Part shown: piece by piece, positions 1 through 7,154 of the stretch
How the letters are laid out: the number at the start of each line of letters is the position of its first letter
Numbering within the stretch: position 1 is the first letter of the stretch
The notes under the pieces: generated by a model
Told to the model about the DNA's origin: nothing
The model's database searches: none
Seen by the model: the letters and a program-made list of their open reading frames with translations, nothing else
Position numbers and translations under genes: made by a program
Source of the DNA: Candidatus Acetothermia bacterium JdFR-50
GTDB taxonomy: Bacteria > Bipolaricaulota > Bipolaricaulia > Bipolaricaulales > Bipolaricaulaceae
Assembly: GCA_002010365.1 (NCBI GenBank)
Contig: MTNL01000089.1
Location: 1 to 7,652, forward strand
Direction: 5' to 3'
DNA: 7,652 nt

Positions 1-344
1 CCCGCCGCAACAACCGCGATAATCCCGAGTGGGAGCTGGCGTTTACCTTCTTCTACACCATCCCGGATCCCTCGCTGGTGCTCCCGCTCAATCCCAACTA
101 CGCCGGGTGGTGGGACACACCCCAGAAGCGGATCCTCGTCGAGGTCCTCAACCAGATCACCGACTTCAAGGTGCGCTACAAGGTCTGGGAGGCCATCTTG
201 GAACTGTGGTACATCGAGGTTCCCACCGTCAAGTTCGGCGATGCGTTCCAATTGCACCTGAAGCGAGACGACCTCAAGGGGTACGGGACGGAATACATAA
301 ACATGGGCGCCGCCCCGTACTTCTGGAACTCCTGGAAGGAGTAA
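1..344 (+). CDS. ABC transporter substrate-binding protein, family 5 (DppA/OppA-like), C-terminal part
   Basis: This is the last ~113 codons of a gene cut by the window edge; the reading frame starts at base 3 and ends with TAA at 342-344. The visible protein contains a W-rich stretch around FFYTIPDPSLVLPLNPNYAG, followed by a helix with the pattern VRYKVWEAILELWYIEVPTV and a C-terminal YFWNSWKE. This matches the C-terminal lobe of family 5 (SBP_bac_5) extracytoplasmic binding proteins, where a helical segment with a conserved E..P precedes the last strands. Such proteins bind peptides, nickel or oligosaccharides outside the membrane and deliver them to a DppBC-type permease. The two permease genes directly downstream on the same strand support the assignment. 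The signal peptide and most of the ligand pocket are outside the window, so the substrate cannot be judged. Confidence 0.85.
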   Translation, partial: RRNNRDNPEWELAFTFFYTIPDPSLVLPLNPNYAGWWDTPQKRILVEVLNQITDFKVRYKVWEAILELWYIEVPTVKFGDAFQLHLKRDDLKGYGTEYINMGAAPYFWNSWKE

Positions 345-350
345 AGGACC

Positions 351-387
351 AAAGGGGCCTCCCCATGGGGAGGCCCCTTTATCTTTT
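351..387 (+). terminator. Rho-independent terminator between binding-protein gene and permease genes
   Basis: The arms 351-364 (AAAGGGGCCTCCCC) and 367-380 (GGGGAGGCCCCTTT) are perfect reverse complements separated by only AT, so a long GC-rich hairpin forms with the central bases opening as the loop. A T-rich tail (TTTATCTTTT, ending at 387) follows at once. It lies 6 bases after the binding-protein stop codon and 17 bases before the next start. A terminator here, inside what is otherwise an operon, would let the binding protein be made in excess over the permeases by partial read-through. The effect is inferred; the hairpin is directly visible. Confidence 0.85.
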
Positions 388-404
388 AAAAGCGGGCGAA
401 GTCG

Positions 405-1352
405 ATGTTCTCCTATATCGTGCGCCGGGCCGCGGGGATGGTAGTGAGCGTCCTTTTGGTGGTCACCATCACCTTCATCCTCATGCAGCTCATCCCCGGG
501 GATCCCGCCTCGGTCCTTTTGGGTCCCAACGCCACCCCGGAGCAGATCGCGGCCTTGAACCGAACCTGGGGCTTTGACCGGCCGATCCTGGTGCAGTTCT
601 ATAAGTACTTCGTCAACTTCCTCCGGGGGAATCTGGGGGAGTCCATCTTCTTCCGCCAACCGGTGCTCCGGATCATCGGCCAGCGGGCCGAGACGAGCGT
701 GTTCCTTGGGATCATGGCGCTGATGGTGGTGGTGGGCTTGGGGATCCCCGCGGGGGTGATCGCCGCGGTGCGTCCCAACAGTTGGGTGGACACCTCCCTT
801 TTGCTCCTCGCCCTGGCCGGGGCCTCCATCCCCAGCTTCTGGCTCGGGCTGATGCTGATGGTTGTGTTCGCAGGGAAGCTCCACCTCCTACCCAGCTCCG
901 GCTACACCTCGGTGATCGCCACCGGAAACCTCGCCAACCTGAAAAACCTCATCCTTCCTGCCTTCGCCCTGGGATTCGTGAACGCGGCCCTGGTGGCCCG
1001 GACGGCCCGCTCCAGCATGTTGGACGTATTGCGAGCAGATTACATCACCACCGCCCAGGCCAAGGGCCTTCGGGACTCGGTGGTGATCCTAAAGCATGCC
1101 CTGCGCAACGCCGCGATCCCGATCACCACCGTGATCTCCTTCACCTTCGCGTCTCTCGTTTCGGGTGCCGTGGTCACCGAGAACGTGTTCGCCCTCCCCG
1201 GTGTGGGGAGCCTCATCGTCCAGTCGGTCCTCAAGCGGGATTACCCCACCATCCAGGGCATCATGTTGGTGGTAGCGGTCCTCTACGTGGTGATCAATTT
1301 CGTCACCGACTTGACTTACGCTTTCCTGGATCCCCGGATCCGCTACCGCTAG
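405..1352 (+). CDS. dppB: ABC transporter permease, DppB/OppB type
   Basis: The 315-residue length is typical of the DppB/OppB family of inner-membrane subunits that form half of the translocation channel of peptide-type importers. An N-terminal membrane helix (about residues 9-30, ending in LIPGDP, a family hallmark) is followed by a long external segment containing PEQIAALNRTWGFDRPI and FLRGNLGESIFFRQPV. About five more hydrophobic helices follow. The cytoplasmic EAA loop, which docks on the ATPase, lies near residues 207-240 with RADYITTAQAKGLRDSVV followed by HALRNAAIPI. The C-terminus ends with the family-typical LDPRIRYR. The ATG at 405 has only a weak ribosome-binding site (GCGGG at 392-396). 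The next permease starts 10 bases after the stop. The symbol is by family; the actual substrate may be a peptide, dipeptide, nickel or sugar. Confidence 0.9.
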   Translation: MFSYIVRRAAGMVVSVLLVVTITFILMQLIPGDPASVLLGPNATPEQIAALNRTWGFDRPILVQFYKYFVNFLRGNLGESIFFRQPVLRIIGQRAETSVFLGIMALMVVVGLGIPAGVIAAVRPNSWVDTSLLLLALAGASIPSFWLGLMLMVVFAGKLHLLPSSGYTSVIATGNLANLKNLILPAFALGFVNAALVARTARSSMLDVLRADYITTAQAKGLRDSVVILKHALRNAAIPITTVISFTFASLVSGAVVTENVFALPGVGSLIVQSVLKRDYPTIQGIMLVVAVLYVVINFVTDLTYAFLDPRIRYR

Positions 1353-1357
1353 GAGGG
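1351..1357 (+). promoter_or_regulatory. Ribosome-binding site of the DppC-type gene, overlapping the preceding stop codon
   Basis: The sequence AGGAGGG at 1351-1357 shares its first two bases with the TAG stop (1350-1352) of the upstream permease gene and sits 5 bases before the ATG at 1363. This arrangement favours translational coupling of the two permease subunits, which are needed in equal amount. Confidence 0.8.
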
Positions 1358-1362
1358 AAGAA

Positions 1363-2196
1363 ATGAGCTTCGCCAAACTCATCCTGCGCCGCAAGACCCT
1401 CCTTTTCGCCGTGGGGATACTCCTTTCCCTGGTGGTGATTTCCATTTTCTCCCCCTACTTCGTCCCCTACGATCCCGACGCCCTGAGCCTCACCGACCGC
1501 CTGAAGGCCCCGAGCGGGGCCCACTTTTTCGGCACGGATCACTTCGGACGCGACATCTTCAGCCGTACCTTGGTGGGAACGCGGGTGACCTTCATCCTGG
1601 GACTCTCTATCTCCGCGTTTGCGCTGGTGTTTGGGGTCCCCCTGGGGGTACTGAGCGGCTACTACGACCGGGTGGGGATGGTGATCATGCGGGTGATCGA
1701 TGCCCTCATGGCCTTCCCCGCCATAATCCTGGCCCTCGCGCTCATGGCCATCATGGGGAAGCCAGGGATGGTGAACGTGATCATAGCCGTGGGGATGGTA
1801 TGGGCACCGCGAATGGTGCGGGTGGTTTACAGCTCCACCCTCTCCCTGCGGGAGAACACCTACGTGGAGGCCGCCCGGGCGCTGGGCGCCTCCTCCGGAC
1901 GGATCCTCGTGCGCCACATCGCGGTGAATCTCCTCTCCCCGGTGATCGTCCAGTCCACCTTCACTTTCGCCTTCTCCATAATGGAGGTGGCGGCCCTGAA
2001 CTTCCTCGGGGTGGGGATCCCCCCCTATGTGCCCAGCTGGGGCGGGATGATGAACGAAGGGCGCACCTACATCATCCGCGCCCCGTGGATCATCATCTTC
2101 CCCGGGGTGTTCCTCGCCCTCTCGGTCCTCTCCTTCAACCTCCTGGGGGATGCGCTCCGGGACCGCCTGGATCCCCGACTACGGAATATCGTGTAG
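1363..2196 (+). CDS. dppC: ABC transporter permease, DppC/OppC type
   Basis: This 277-residue protein is the second channel subunit of the importer. It has the DppC/OppC layout: an N-terminal helix (about residues 13-32), then a segment with GTDHFGRDIFSRTLVGTRVT (about 58-77), which is a strong signature of the family, then five further hydrophobic helices. The EAA loop begins at Glu169 (EAARALGASSGRILVRHI) and contacts the ATPase subunit. The C-terminal FNLLGDALRDRLDPRLRN is also characteristic. The start is fixed by the strong ribosome-binding site overlapping the previous stop. No dppD/dppF-type ATPase gene follows: the next gene, uvrA, runs the opposite way and its stop lies only 32 bases beyond. 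The importer must therefore use ATPases encoded upstream of the window or elsewhere. Confidence 0.9.
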   Translation: MSFAKLILRRKTLLFAVGILLSLVVISIFSPYFVPYDPDALSLTDRLKAPSGAHFFGTDHFGRDIFSRTLVGTRVTFILGLSISAFALVFGVPLGVLSGYYDRVGMVIMRVIDALMAFPAIILALALMAIMGKPGMVNVIIAVGMVWAPRMVRVVYSSTLSLRENTYVEAARALGASSGRILVRHIAVNLLSPVIVQSTFTFAFSIMEVAALNFLGVGIPPYVPSWGGMMNEGRTYIIRAPWIIIFPGVFLALSVLSFNLLGDALRDRLDPRLRNIV

Positions 2197-2228
2197 GCAG
2201 GTCCACGACTTCGACAAGCGATGAAAGC

Positions 2229-5063
2229 TTAGGAAACCACCCGCTCCAGGGGGAGGATCCTCCGCAGGAACTGACCCGTATAGGATTCCTTCGTCTCCGC
2301 CACCTGTTCCGGGGGTCCCTCGGCCACGATCCGCCCGCCTCCCTCTCCTCCCTCGGGACCAAGATCGATGATCCAGTCGGCGGTCTTAATCACATCCAGG
2401 TTGTGCTCGATCACCACCACCGTGTTCCCCGCGCCCACCAAGCGATGCAGCACCTGGAGAAGCTTGCGCACGTCCTCGGGATGGAGCCCGGTGGTGGGCT
2501 CATCCAGGATGTAGAGGGTCTTCCCCGTGGCCCGGCGGCCCAGCTCCCGGGCGAGCTTTATCCTCTGGGCCTCTCCTCCCGAGAGCTCCGTGGCGGGCTG
2601 GCCGAGCCTTATATAGCCCAGGCCCACGTCGTATAGCGTCTGGAGCTTGTGACGGATGGGGGGGATGTTCTCGAAGAACTTCAGCGCTTCCTCCACCGTC
2701 ATCTCCAGTACTTCGGCGATGTTTCGCCCCTTGTACCGTACCTGAAGGGTCTCCTTGTTGTATCGGGCCCCTTTGCAGACGTCGCAGGGGACGTAGATGT
2801 CGGGGAGGAAGTGCATCTCGATCTTGACCTTACCCTGGCCCTGGCAGGCCTCGCAGCGGCCGCCCTTCAGGTTGAAGGAGAACCGGGCCGGGGTGTAGCC
2901 TCGCATCCTCGCCTCCGGGGTGGCGGCGAAGACCTTCCTGATGTCGTCGAAGACCTTGGTGTAGGTGGCGGGGTTGGAGCGGGGGGTCCTCCCGATAGGG
3001 GATTGGTCGATCACGATCACCTTGTCGATGTGCTCCACGCCTTCGATATCGTCGTGGGCCCCGGGCTTGGGGGCGTGCAGCCCCAGCTTCCACGCCACCC
3101 CGCGATAGAGGATCTCTTCCACCAGGGTGGACTTCCCCGAGCCCGATACCCCGGTGACGCACACGAAAAGACCCAGGGGGAACTTGACGTCGATCCCCTT
3201 CAGGTTGTGCTCCCGGGCGCCGCGGACGACGAGCCATTTGCCCTTGGGTTTCCTGCGCTCGGCGGGGATGGGGATGGCCCGCTTTCCGGCGAGGTACTGC
3301 CCGGTGAGGGAGCGCTCGCAGCGGGCGATCTCCTCGGGCGTCCCGGTGGCCACCACGTATCCCCCGTGGAGCCCGGCCCCGGGGCCCAAGTCGATGATCC
3401 AGTCGGCGGACCGCATGGTTTCCTCGTCGTGCTCTACCACGATCACCGTGTTCCCCAGGTCCCGCAGGCGCTTAAGGGTCCGAAGTAACCGCCTTATGTC
3501 CCGGGGATGGAGCCCCACCGAGGGCTCGTCGAGGACGTACAGGACCCCGGTGAGCTGGGAGCCGATCTGGGTGGCGAGGCGGATCCTCTGGGCCTCACCC
3601 CCGGCCAGGGTGTTCGCTGGCCGGTCCAAGGTGAGGTAATCGAGGCCCACATCGGCCAGGAATTCCAAGCGCGCCCGGATCTCCTTTAGGATCTGGTGAG
3701 CGATCATCCGTTCGCGTTTGGTGAGCTTATCCTCCAGGTTCGCGAACCAAGCCAGAGCCTCCTTCACCGTCATCCTGGTGACCTCGTGGATGTTCTTTCC
3801 GCCCACCGTCACCGCTAGGGCTTCCGGCCGGAGCCTGGTGCCGTTGCAGGCCGGACACGGGAGGGCCGACATATACTGCTCGATCTCTTCCCGCGCTTCC
3901 TCCGACTGCGCCTCCCGGTACTCCTTCTCCAGTGAGGGGATCAACCCCTCGAAGTACCGCCAGTAGGTGCGGGTCTTGCCGTAGGTGGTGGTGTAGACGA
4001 ACGGGATCTCCTCGTCGGTCCCCCAAAGTAAGATGTCCAACTTGCGCTTGGGGAGCTTCCCCAGGGGAATGTCCATGGGGATCTTGTACTCCTGACACAC
4101 CCCCTCGATCTGGGCCCAGAGCCACCGGGAGCGGGAGTTGGCCCAAGGGATGAGGCCGCCGTCGCGGATGGACTTGCGCTTGTCGATCACCAGATCCGGG
4201 TCCACCACCATCCGCACCCCCAACCCTCCGCACTCGGGGCACGCCCCGTAGGGGGAGTTGAAGGAGAAAAGGCGCGGCTCGATCTCGGCGATGGAGATCC
4301 CGCACACGGGGCAGGCGAAGTGCTCCGAGTAGAGCCGTTCCTCATCCCGGTCGACGAGCTGGACGACGACGAGCCCCTCCCCCCACTTGAGGGCCGTCTC
4401 CACCGAATCGGCGATGCGACCCCGCTTGCGGTCGGAGACCTTTATCCGATCGATGACGATCTCGATGTCGTGCTTCCTGTTCTTGTCCAGCTCGATCTCC
4501 TCGTAGAGGGTGCGCAGGGACCCGTCCACCCGCACCCGCACGAACCCCTGTTTTTTCAGCTCCTCGAAGAGCCCCCGGTACTCGCCCTTCCGGCCCCGCA
4601 CCACCGGTGCCATGATCTGCACCCGGGTCCCCTCGGGGAGAGACATGATCCGATCCACAATCTCTTGCGCCGTTTGACGCTCGATGGGACGGCCACACCC
4701 GGGGCAATGGGGTTTTCCGATCCGGGCGAACAGCAACCGCAGGTAGTCGTAGATCTCGGTCACGGTACCCACGGTGGAGCGGGGGTTGTGGGAGCGGGCC
4801 TTCTGGTCGATGGAGATGGCGGGGGAGAGGCCTTCGATGAAGTCCACGTCGGGCTTTTCCATGAGGCCTAAAAACTGTCGCGCATAGGCGGAGAGCGACT
4901 CCACGTAACGGCGCTGGCCCTCTGCGTAGATGGTGTCGAAGGCAAGGGAGGACTTGCCCGACCCGGAGATCCCGGTGATCACCACGAGCCGGTTCCTGGG
5001 GATCTCCAGGTCGATGTCCTTCAAGTTATGCTCTCGCGCGCCCTTGATGACAATCTTTTCCAT
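2229..5063 (-). CDS. uvrA: UvrABC excinuclease subunit A (DNA damage sensor ATPase)
   Basis: From the ATG at 5063 the product has 944 residues, close to the usual ~940. UvrA dimers scan DNA for bulky lesions and load UvrB for nucleotide excision repair in the cytoplasm. Both ABC halves are complete: Walker [10 protein letters not shown] (31-39) and GVSGSGKST (638-646), Walker [12 protein letters not shown] (about 508-518) and [11 protein letters not shown] (about 850-860), each with a following VEHD or IEHN switch histidine. The signature motifs are LAGGE (about 486-490) and LSGGE (827-831). Cysteine pairs for zinc modules occur at C120/C123, C251/C254 with C275/C278, C403/C406, and C737/C740 with C760/C763. 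The UvrB-binding and DNA-binding insertions of the first half are present. A GTG at 5093 would add ten residues but lacks a ribosome-binding site, and homologues begin near [14 protein letters not shown], so 5063 is preferred. The one oddity is Ala for Ser in the first signature motif. Confidence 0.97.
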   Translation of the reverse strand: MEKIVIKGAREHNLKDIDLEIPRNRLVVITGISGSGKSSLAFDTIYAEGQRRYVESLSAYARQFLGLMEKPDVDFIEGLSPAISIDQKARSHNPRSTVGTVTEIYDYLRLLFARIGKPHCPGCGRPIERQTAQEIVDRIMSLPEGTRVQIMAPVVRGRKGEYRGLFEELKKQGFVRVRVDGSLRTLYEEIELDKNRKHDIEIVIDRIKVSDRKRGRIADSVETALKWGEGLVVVQLVDRDEERLYSEHFACPVCGISIAEIEPRLFSFNSPYGACPECGGLGVRMVVDPDLVIDKRKSIRDGGLIPWANSRSRWLWAQIEGVCQEYKIPMDIPLGKLPKRKLDILLWGTDEEIPFVYTTTYGKTRTYWRYFEGLIPSLEKEYREAQSEEAREEIEQYMSALPCPACNGTRLRPEALAVTVGGKNIHEVTRMTVKEALAWFANLEDKLTKRERMIAHQILKEIRARLEFLADVGLDYLTLDRPANTLAGGEAQRIRLATQIGSQLTGVLYVLDEPSVGLHPRDIRRLLRTLKRLRDLGNTVIVVEHDEETMRSADWIIDLGPGAGLHGGYVVATGTPEEIARCERSLTGQYLAGKRAIPIPAERRKPKGKWLVVRGAREHNLKGIDVKFPLGLFVCVTGVSGSGKSTLVEEILYRGVAWKLGLHAPKPGAHDDIEGVEHIDKVIVIDQSPIGRTPRSNPATYTKVFDDIRKVFAATPEARMRGYTPARFSFNLKGGRCEACQGQGKVKIEMHFLPDIYVPCDVCKGARYNKETLQVRYKGRNIAEVLEMTVEEALKFFENIPPIRHKLQTLYDVGLGYIRLGQPATELSGGEAQRIKLARELGRRATGKTLYILDEPTTGLHPEDVRKLLQVLHRLVGAGNTVVVIEHNLDVIKTADWIIDLGPEGGEGGGRIVAEGPPEQVAETKESYTGQFLRRILPLERVVS

Positions 5064-5095
5064 AGCGGTTTCAAATCCCGTCTTTTCCGTCACAT

Positions 5096-5108
5096 TTAGA
5101 CAGACTAA
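5096..5108 (-). promoter_or_regulatory. Short palindrome upstream of uvrA, possible operator
   Basis: On the uvrA strand the sequence reads TTAGTCTGTCTAA, an inverted repeat TTAG-N5-CTAA located about 33 bases before the ATG. A candidate -10 box TATATT lies just upstream (5119-5124), though with no good -35. Short TTxG-N5-CxAA palindromes serve as LexA operators in some bacteria, and uvrA is a common SOS gene, so an operator is conceivable. Only eight bases are paired, so chance is a serious alternative. Confidence 0.2.
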
Positions 5109-5153
5109 CCCCGTCGAAAATATACCCCTGTCCCCATCTTCGGGCCACCCAAG

Positions 5154-5800
5154 CTACTTTAAACCTTCGCCCTCTCCAGGGAATGAGAGATCGTGATACA
5201 CCGCGACGGACCACGGGAGGACACGACACATTCCCCAACCTCCAGAGGGTGCGCAGCGCCACGTTCATCCCCACCAGGAGGAGGACGAGCGGGAAGATGG
5301 CGAGCTTATTCTGGCGAGTAAGAAGGAGGCTTTCCTCCAGCGCGTCGAGAAGGGGGAGGTCGGCATCCACCAGCGCGATGTCGAAGGCGAAAAAGATCAA
5401 CACCACCAAAGGCTCAGGGATGATCAGGAATCTAAAGCCAATCACGGCCATGAGATCGAACAGCAAAACGGCAAGGAGCACCGCGATAGGCCGCCGGAAC
5501 GGGCGAAGTAGATCCGATACTTTGGCCTGCCCCCTGACTACCTGCAGAAGGAAGTAACCAAAACCCAGCCGGAGGAATTGGCCTAACGTGAAGAGGAAGA
5601 CCATCCCAGATAGCCTTGGGATCTTGGTTCTCTCTGAAAAAGGATGTAAGTCCCAACGGGAGGGCTCCAAGATAGGACACGAACTCCCGCGTCACCATTA
5701 CCACGGCGATGCACGGTCCCGCGAACAACAAGACAACGGGAAAGACATGGTGAGAATTAGTCCAGTACGTTCTTGTCCCTACGATAATCCACCGCCCCAA
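5154..5800 (-). pseudogene. Frame-broken gene for a small polytopic membrane protein
   Basis: Three consecutive frames on the minus strand each carry part of what looks like one membrane protein. The first part (about 5800 to 5630) holds a hydrophobic helix VFPVVLLFAGPCIAVVMV followed by a segment ending SFFRE. The second frame (about 5625 to 5245) holds GMVFLFTLGQFLRLGFGYF, then RGQAKVSDLLRPFRRPI, two more helices, the amphipathic LLDALEESLLLTRQNKL and another helix ending NVALRTL. The third (about 5242 to the TAG at 5154-5156) gives GWGMCRVLPWSVAVYHDL and a short tail. The order of RG, DLL.PF, a loop after a buried IP, AL..S, and a final LP...A.Y.DL resembles small integral membrane proteins of the DUF975-like type; this family call is tentative. 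Both frame changes are in the same direction and each is explained by one extra base (or two lost). Either the gene is decaying or the sequence has indel errors. The start is unresolved: TTG at 5800 is possible, and an ATG at 5819 opens only 20 codons in another frame. The function is unknown. Confidence 0.6.
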
Positions 5801-5938
5801 GGGCCCGAACGGACCTCATCGAATTGTAATTGCGTGTCCGTCCAATTCGTCAAACACCGTGCGCCCTCGGCTGCCTCCCGCCCAAAAATCCACTTTCCCG
5901 CTCCGAAGGTTCGGCGCGAAAAGGCGAGGCTCTGAAAG

Positions 5939-5967
5939 TTGTGCCGTCCCCAAAAGGCGCGTTATTT
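5939..5967 (+). promoter_or_regulatory. Weak promoter candidate for the bpsA-pdaD unit
   Basis: TTGTGC (5939-5944) and TTATTT (5962-5967) are separated by 17 bases and would start transcription near 5975, about 20 bases before the ATG at 5994 and about 80 before the TTG at 6054. The -10 match is poor, so this is only the best candidate visible. Confidence 0.25.
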
Positions 5968-6040
5968 AGGGGCAGGCTGAAAGGAGGGCGAAAATGGTTT
6001 ATGCTTGTGCCCCTCCCACTTTGCGGAGAGATCAAGGGAC

Positions 6041-6048
6041 AGGAGGTG
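6041..6048 (+). promoter_or_regulatory. Strong Shine-Dalgarno deciding the bpsA start
   Basis: AGGAGGTG at 6041-6048 is a full match to the 16S rRNA anti-Shine-Dalgarno core. It leaves 7 bases between AGGAGG and a TTG at 6054, the ideal distance. A second good site, AGGAGG at 5982-5987, lies 6 bases before an in-frame ATG at 5994, so either start could be used. Confidence 0.6.
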
Positions 6049-6053
6049 TGGCC

Positions 6054-7109
6054 TTGACGTTGAAAGAAATCGTTGAACGGGCACGGAAAGATACGGTGGT
6101 TCCCATTTCGGAACGGGATGTCGAACGTACCCTTTCAGCCCTCCTTGCTTCCGAGGATATCTGGCGCGTAATCGACCTCTCCCAGGTCCCGGTGATGGCC
6201 CTGGTGCGGGTTCTCTCCGCCCTTAAGGGAGCCGGATTGCTCGATTGGGATGGGGGGCGTCTCGTTCTCACCCCTGCTGGCAGGGAGTTCACCGAATCCC
6301 TCGGGATCGGGCCGCGCCTCGAGCTGAAGTGCCCCCATTGCGGCGGCCGGGGCACTACCCTCGGCCCGGTGGGGGAGATCGCCGGCAGGTTCAGGGAGAT
6401 CGCAGCGGACCGCCCTGAGGCCATCCAGGACTACGACCAAGGCTACGTCACCGAGGAAACCACTCTCCACCGGGTGGCGTTCATGTGGTCCCGGGGGGAC
6501 CTGTACGGAAAGGACCTCATCGTCCTCGGTGACGATGACTTAGTTTCCATCGCCGCCGCCCTCACCCGCGCCCCCAGGAAGGTGGTGGTGCTGGAGATCG
6601 ACCAGCGCCTGGTGGACTTCATCCGGGATGTGGCGGAAAAGGAAAGGCTCCCCATCGAGGTGAAGCAGCACGACCTCCGCGAACCCCTGTCCCCGGACCT
6701 CAAGGGACACTTCGACACCTTCTTCTGCGATCCCACCGAGTCCCTCAGGGGTTTTAAGGTCTTCGCCGAGCGGGGGATCGCGGCGCTGCGGGGCCCGGGG
6801 TCCGCGGGGTATCTGGGCCTCACCCACTGTGAGGCCTCTTACGCCAAGTGGCGCGAGATCCAGCGGTTCTTCCTCGACGCCGGCACGGTGATCGCCGAGC
6901 TCCGCGACGCCTTCCACGACTACGTGAACTGGCCCTACATCGACCACATGCGTTCCTGGCCCCACCTCCCCGTCCACCGTATCCCCGGCCACGAGGAGAT
7001 CTGGTACCGCTCCGCCCTCGTCCGCATCGAGGTGGTGGAGGGGCCACATATCGAGGAGCGCCGCTACGAAGGCGACATCTTCGCGGATGAGGAAGCTGCC
7101 ACCACCTGA
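6054..7109 (+). CDS. bpsA: Branched-chain polyamine synthase, N4-bis(aminopropyl)spermidine synthase (BpsA, formerly DUF43)
   Basis: The family transfers aminopropyl groups from decarboxylated S-adenosylmethionine to the secondary amine of spermidine, twice, giving quaternary N4-bis(aminopropyl)spermidine. From TTG 6054 the protein has 351 residues. An N-terminal winged-helix-like region (about 1-85) is followed by a CPHCGGRG pair (Cys93, Cys96), the family segment DYDQGYVTEETTLHR (126-140), and a Rossmann-type core with LIVLGDDD (GDDD at 159-162). Next come VVVLEIDQR (about 177-185) and FFCDPTES (223-230). The GDDD motif contains the catalytic aspartate in the Thermococcus enzyme, numbered 159 as I recall, which fits the short start. 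An ATG at 5994 would add 20 residues with low GC at third codon positions and no family resemblance, so I prefer 6054; the longer form remains possible. The gene is followed closely by pdaD, which supports a polyamine role. The exact product is inferred from family. Confidence 0.9.
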   Translation: MTLKEIVERARKDTVVPISERDVERTLSALLASEDIWRVIDLSQVPVMALVRVLSALKGAGLLDWDGGRLVLTPAGREFTESLGIGPRLELKCPHCGGRGTTLGPVGEIAGRFREIAADRPEAIQDYDQGYVTEETTLHRVAFMWSRGDLYGKDLIVLGDDDLVSIAAALTRAPRKVVVLEIDQRLVDFIRDVAEKERLPIEVKQHDLREPLSPDLKGHFDTFFCDPTESLRGFKVFAERGIAALRGPGSAGYLGLTHCEASYAKWREIQRFFLDAGTVIAELRDAFHDYVNWPYIDHMRSWPHLPVHRIPGHEEIWYRSALVRIEVVEGPHIEERRYEGDIFADEEAATT

Positions 7110-7154
7110 CGGGTGACGCGTAAAGGACAAAAGGTGACATGGGAAGGGGTTGGG

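Larger units (their letters stand above)
5801..6053. other. Divergent intergenic region between the broken membrane gene and bpsA
   Basis: I see no gene, RNA or clear riboswitch here. On the minus strand a TTGACG (5848-5853) and a TACAAT (5823-5828) resemble promoter boxes, but the spacing is 19 bases and transcription would start around 5816, downstream of the ATG at 5819. On the plus strand there is the weak bpsA promoter candidate listed separately. The last 60 bases (5994-6053) are open in frame with bpsA and might be an N-terminal extension rather than leader. Confidence 0.5.

Noticed and set aside
1303..1917. Histidine-rich minus-strand frame opposite the DppC-type gene
   Set aside because: The histidines are the complement of GTG/ATG-type codons in a membrane protein gene; it is a shadow.
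2649..3488. Long open frame on the plus strand opposite uvrA (279 codons), and others at 4320-4871 and 3127-3639
   Set aside because: These are mirror frames of a high-GC gene. The predicted proteins are low-complexity and rich in G, D, H and L, and the minus strand encodes a full UvrA.
5091..5093. GTG at 5093 as the uvrA start
   Set aside because: There is no ribosome-binding site upstream, and the ten added residues are absent from the family's usual N-terminus at [14 protein letters not shown].
5071..5670. The 199-codon minus-strand frame taken as one intact gene overlapping uvrA
   Set aside because: Its first ~20 and last ~60 codons are not membrane-protein-like, while the expected flanking parts appear in the other two frames. 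I treat it as the middle of a broken gene.
5760..5819. ATG-initiated 20-codon frame on the minus strand (MRSVRALGAVDYRRDKNVLD) as the true start of the membrane protein gene
   Set aside because: It lacks a ribosome-binding site, ends at a stop in a different frame from the next segment, and the nearest promoter-like boxes would start transcription inside it. It could be a third broken piece, but support is too thin.
5870..5993. Possible riboswitch or structured leader upstream of bpsA
   Set aside because: I found no long complementary arms and no recognisable SAM, polyamine-responsive or other known leader motif in this short stretch.
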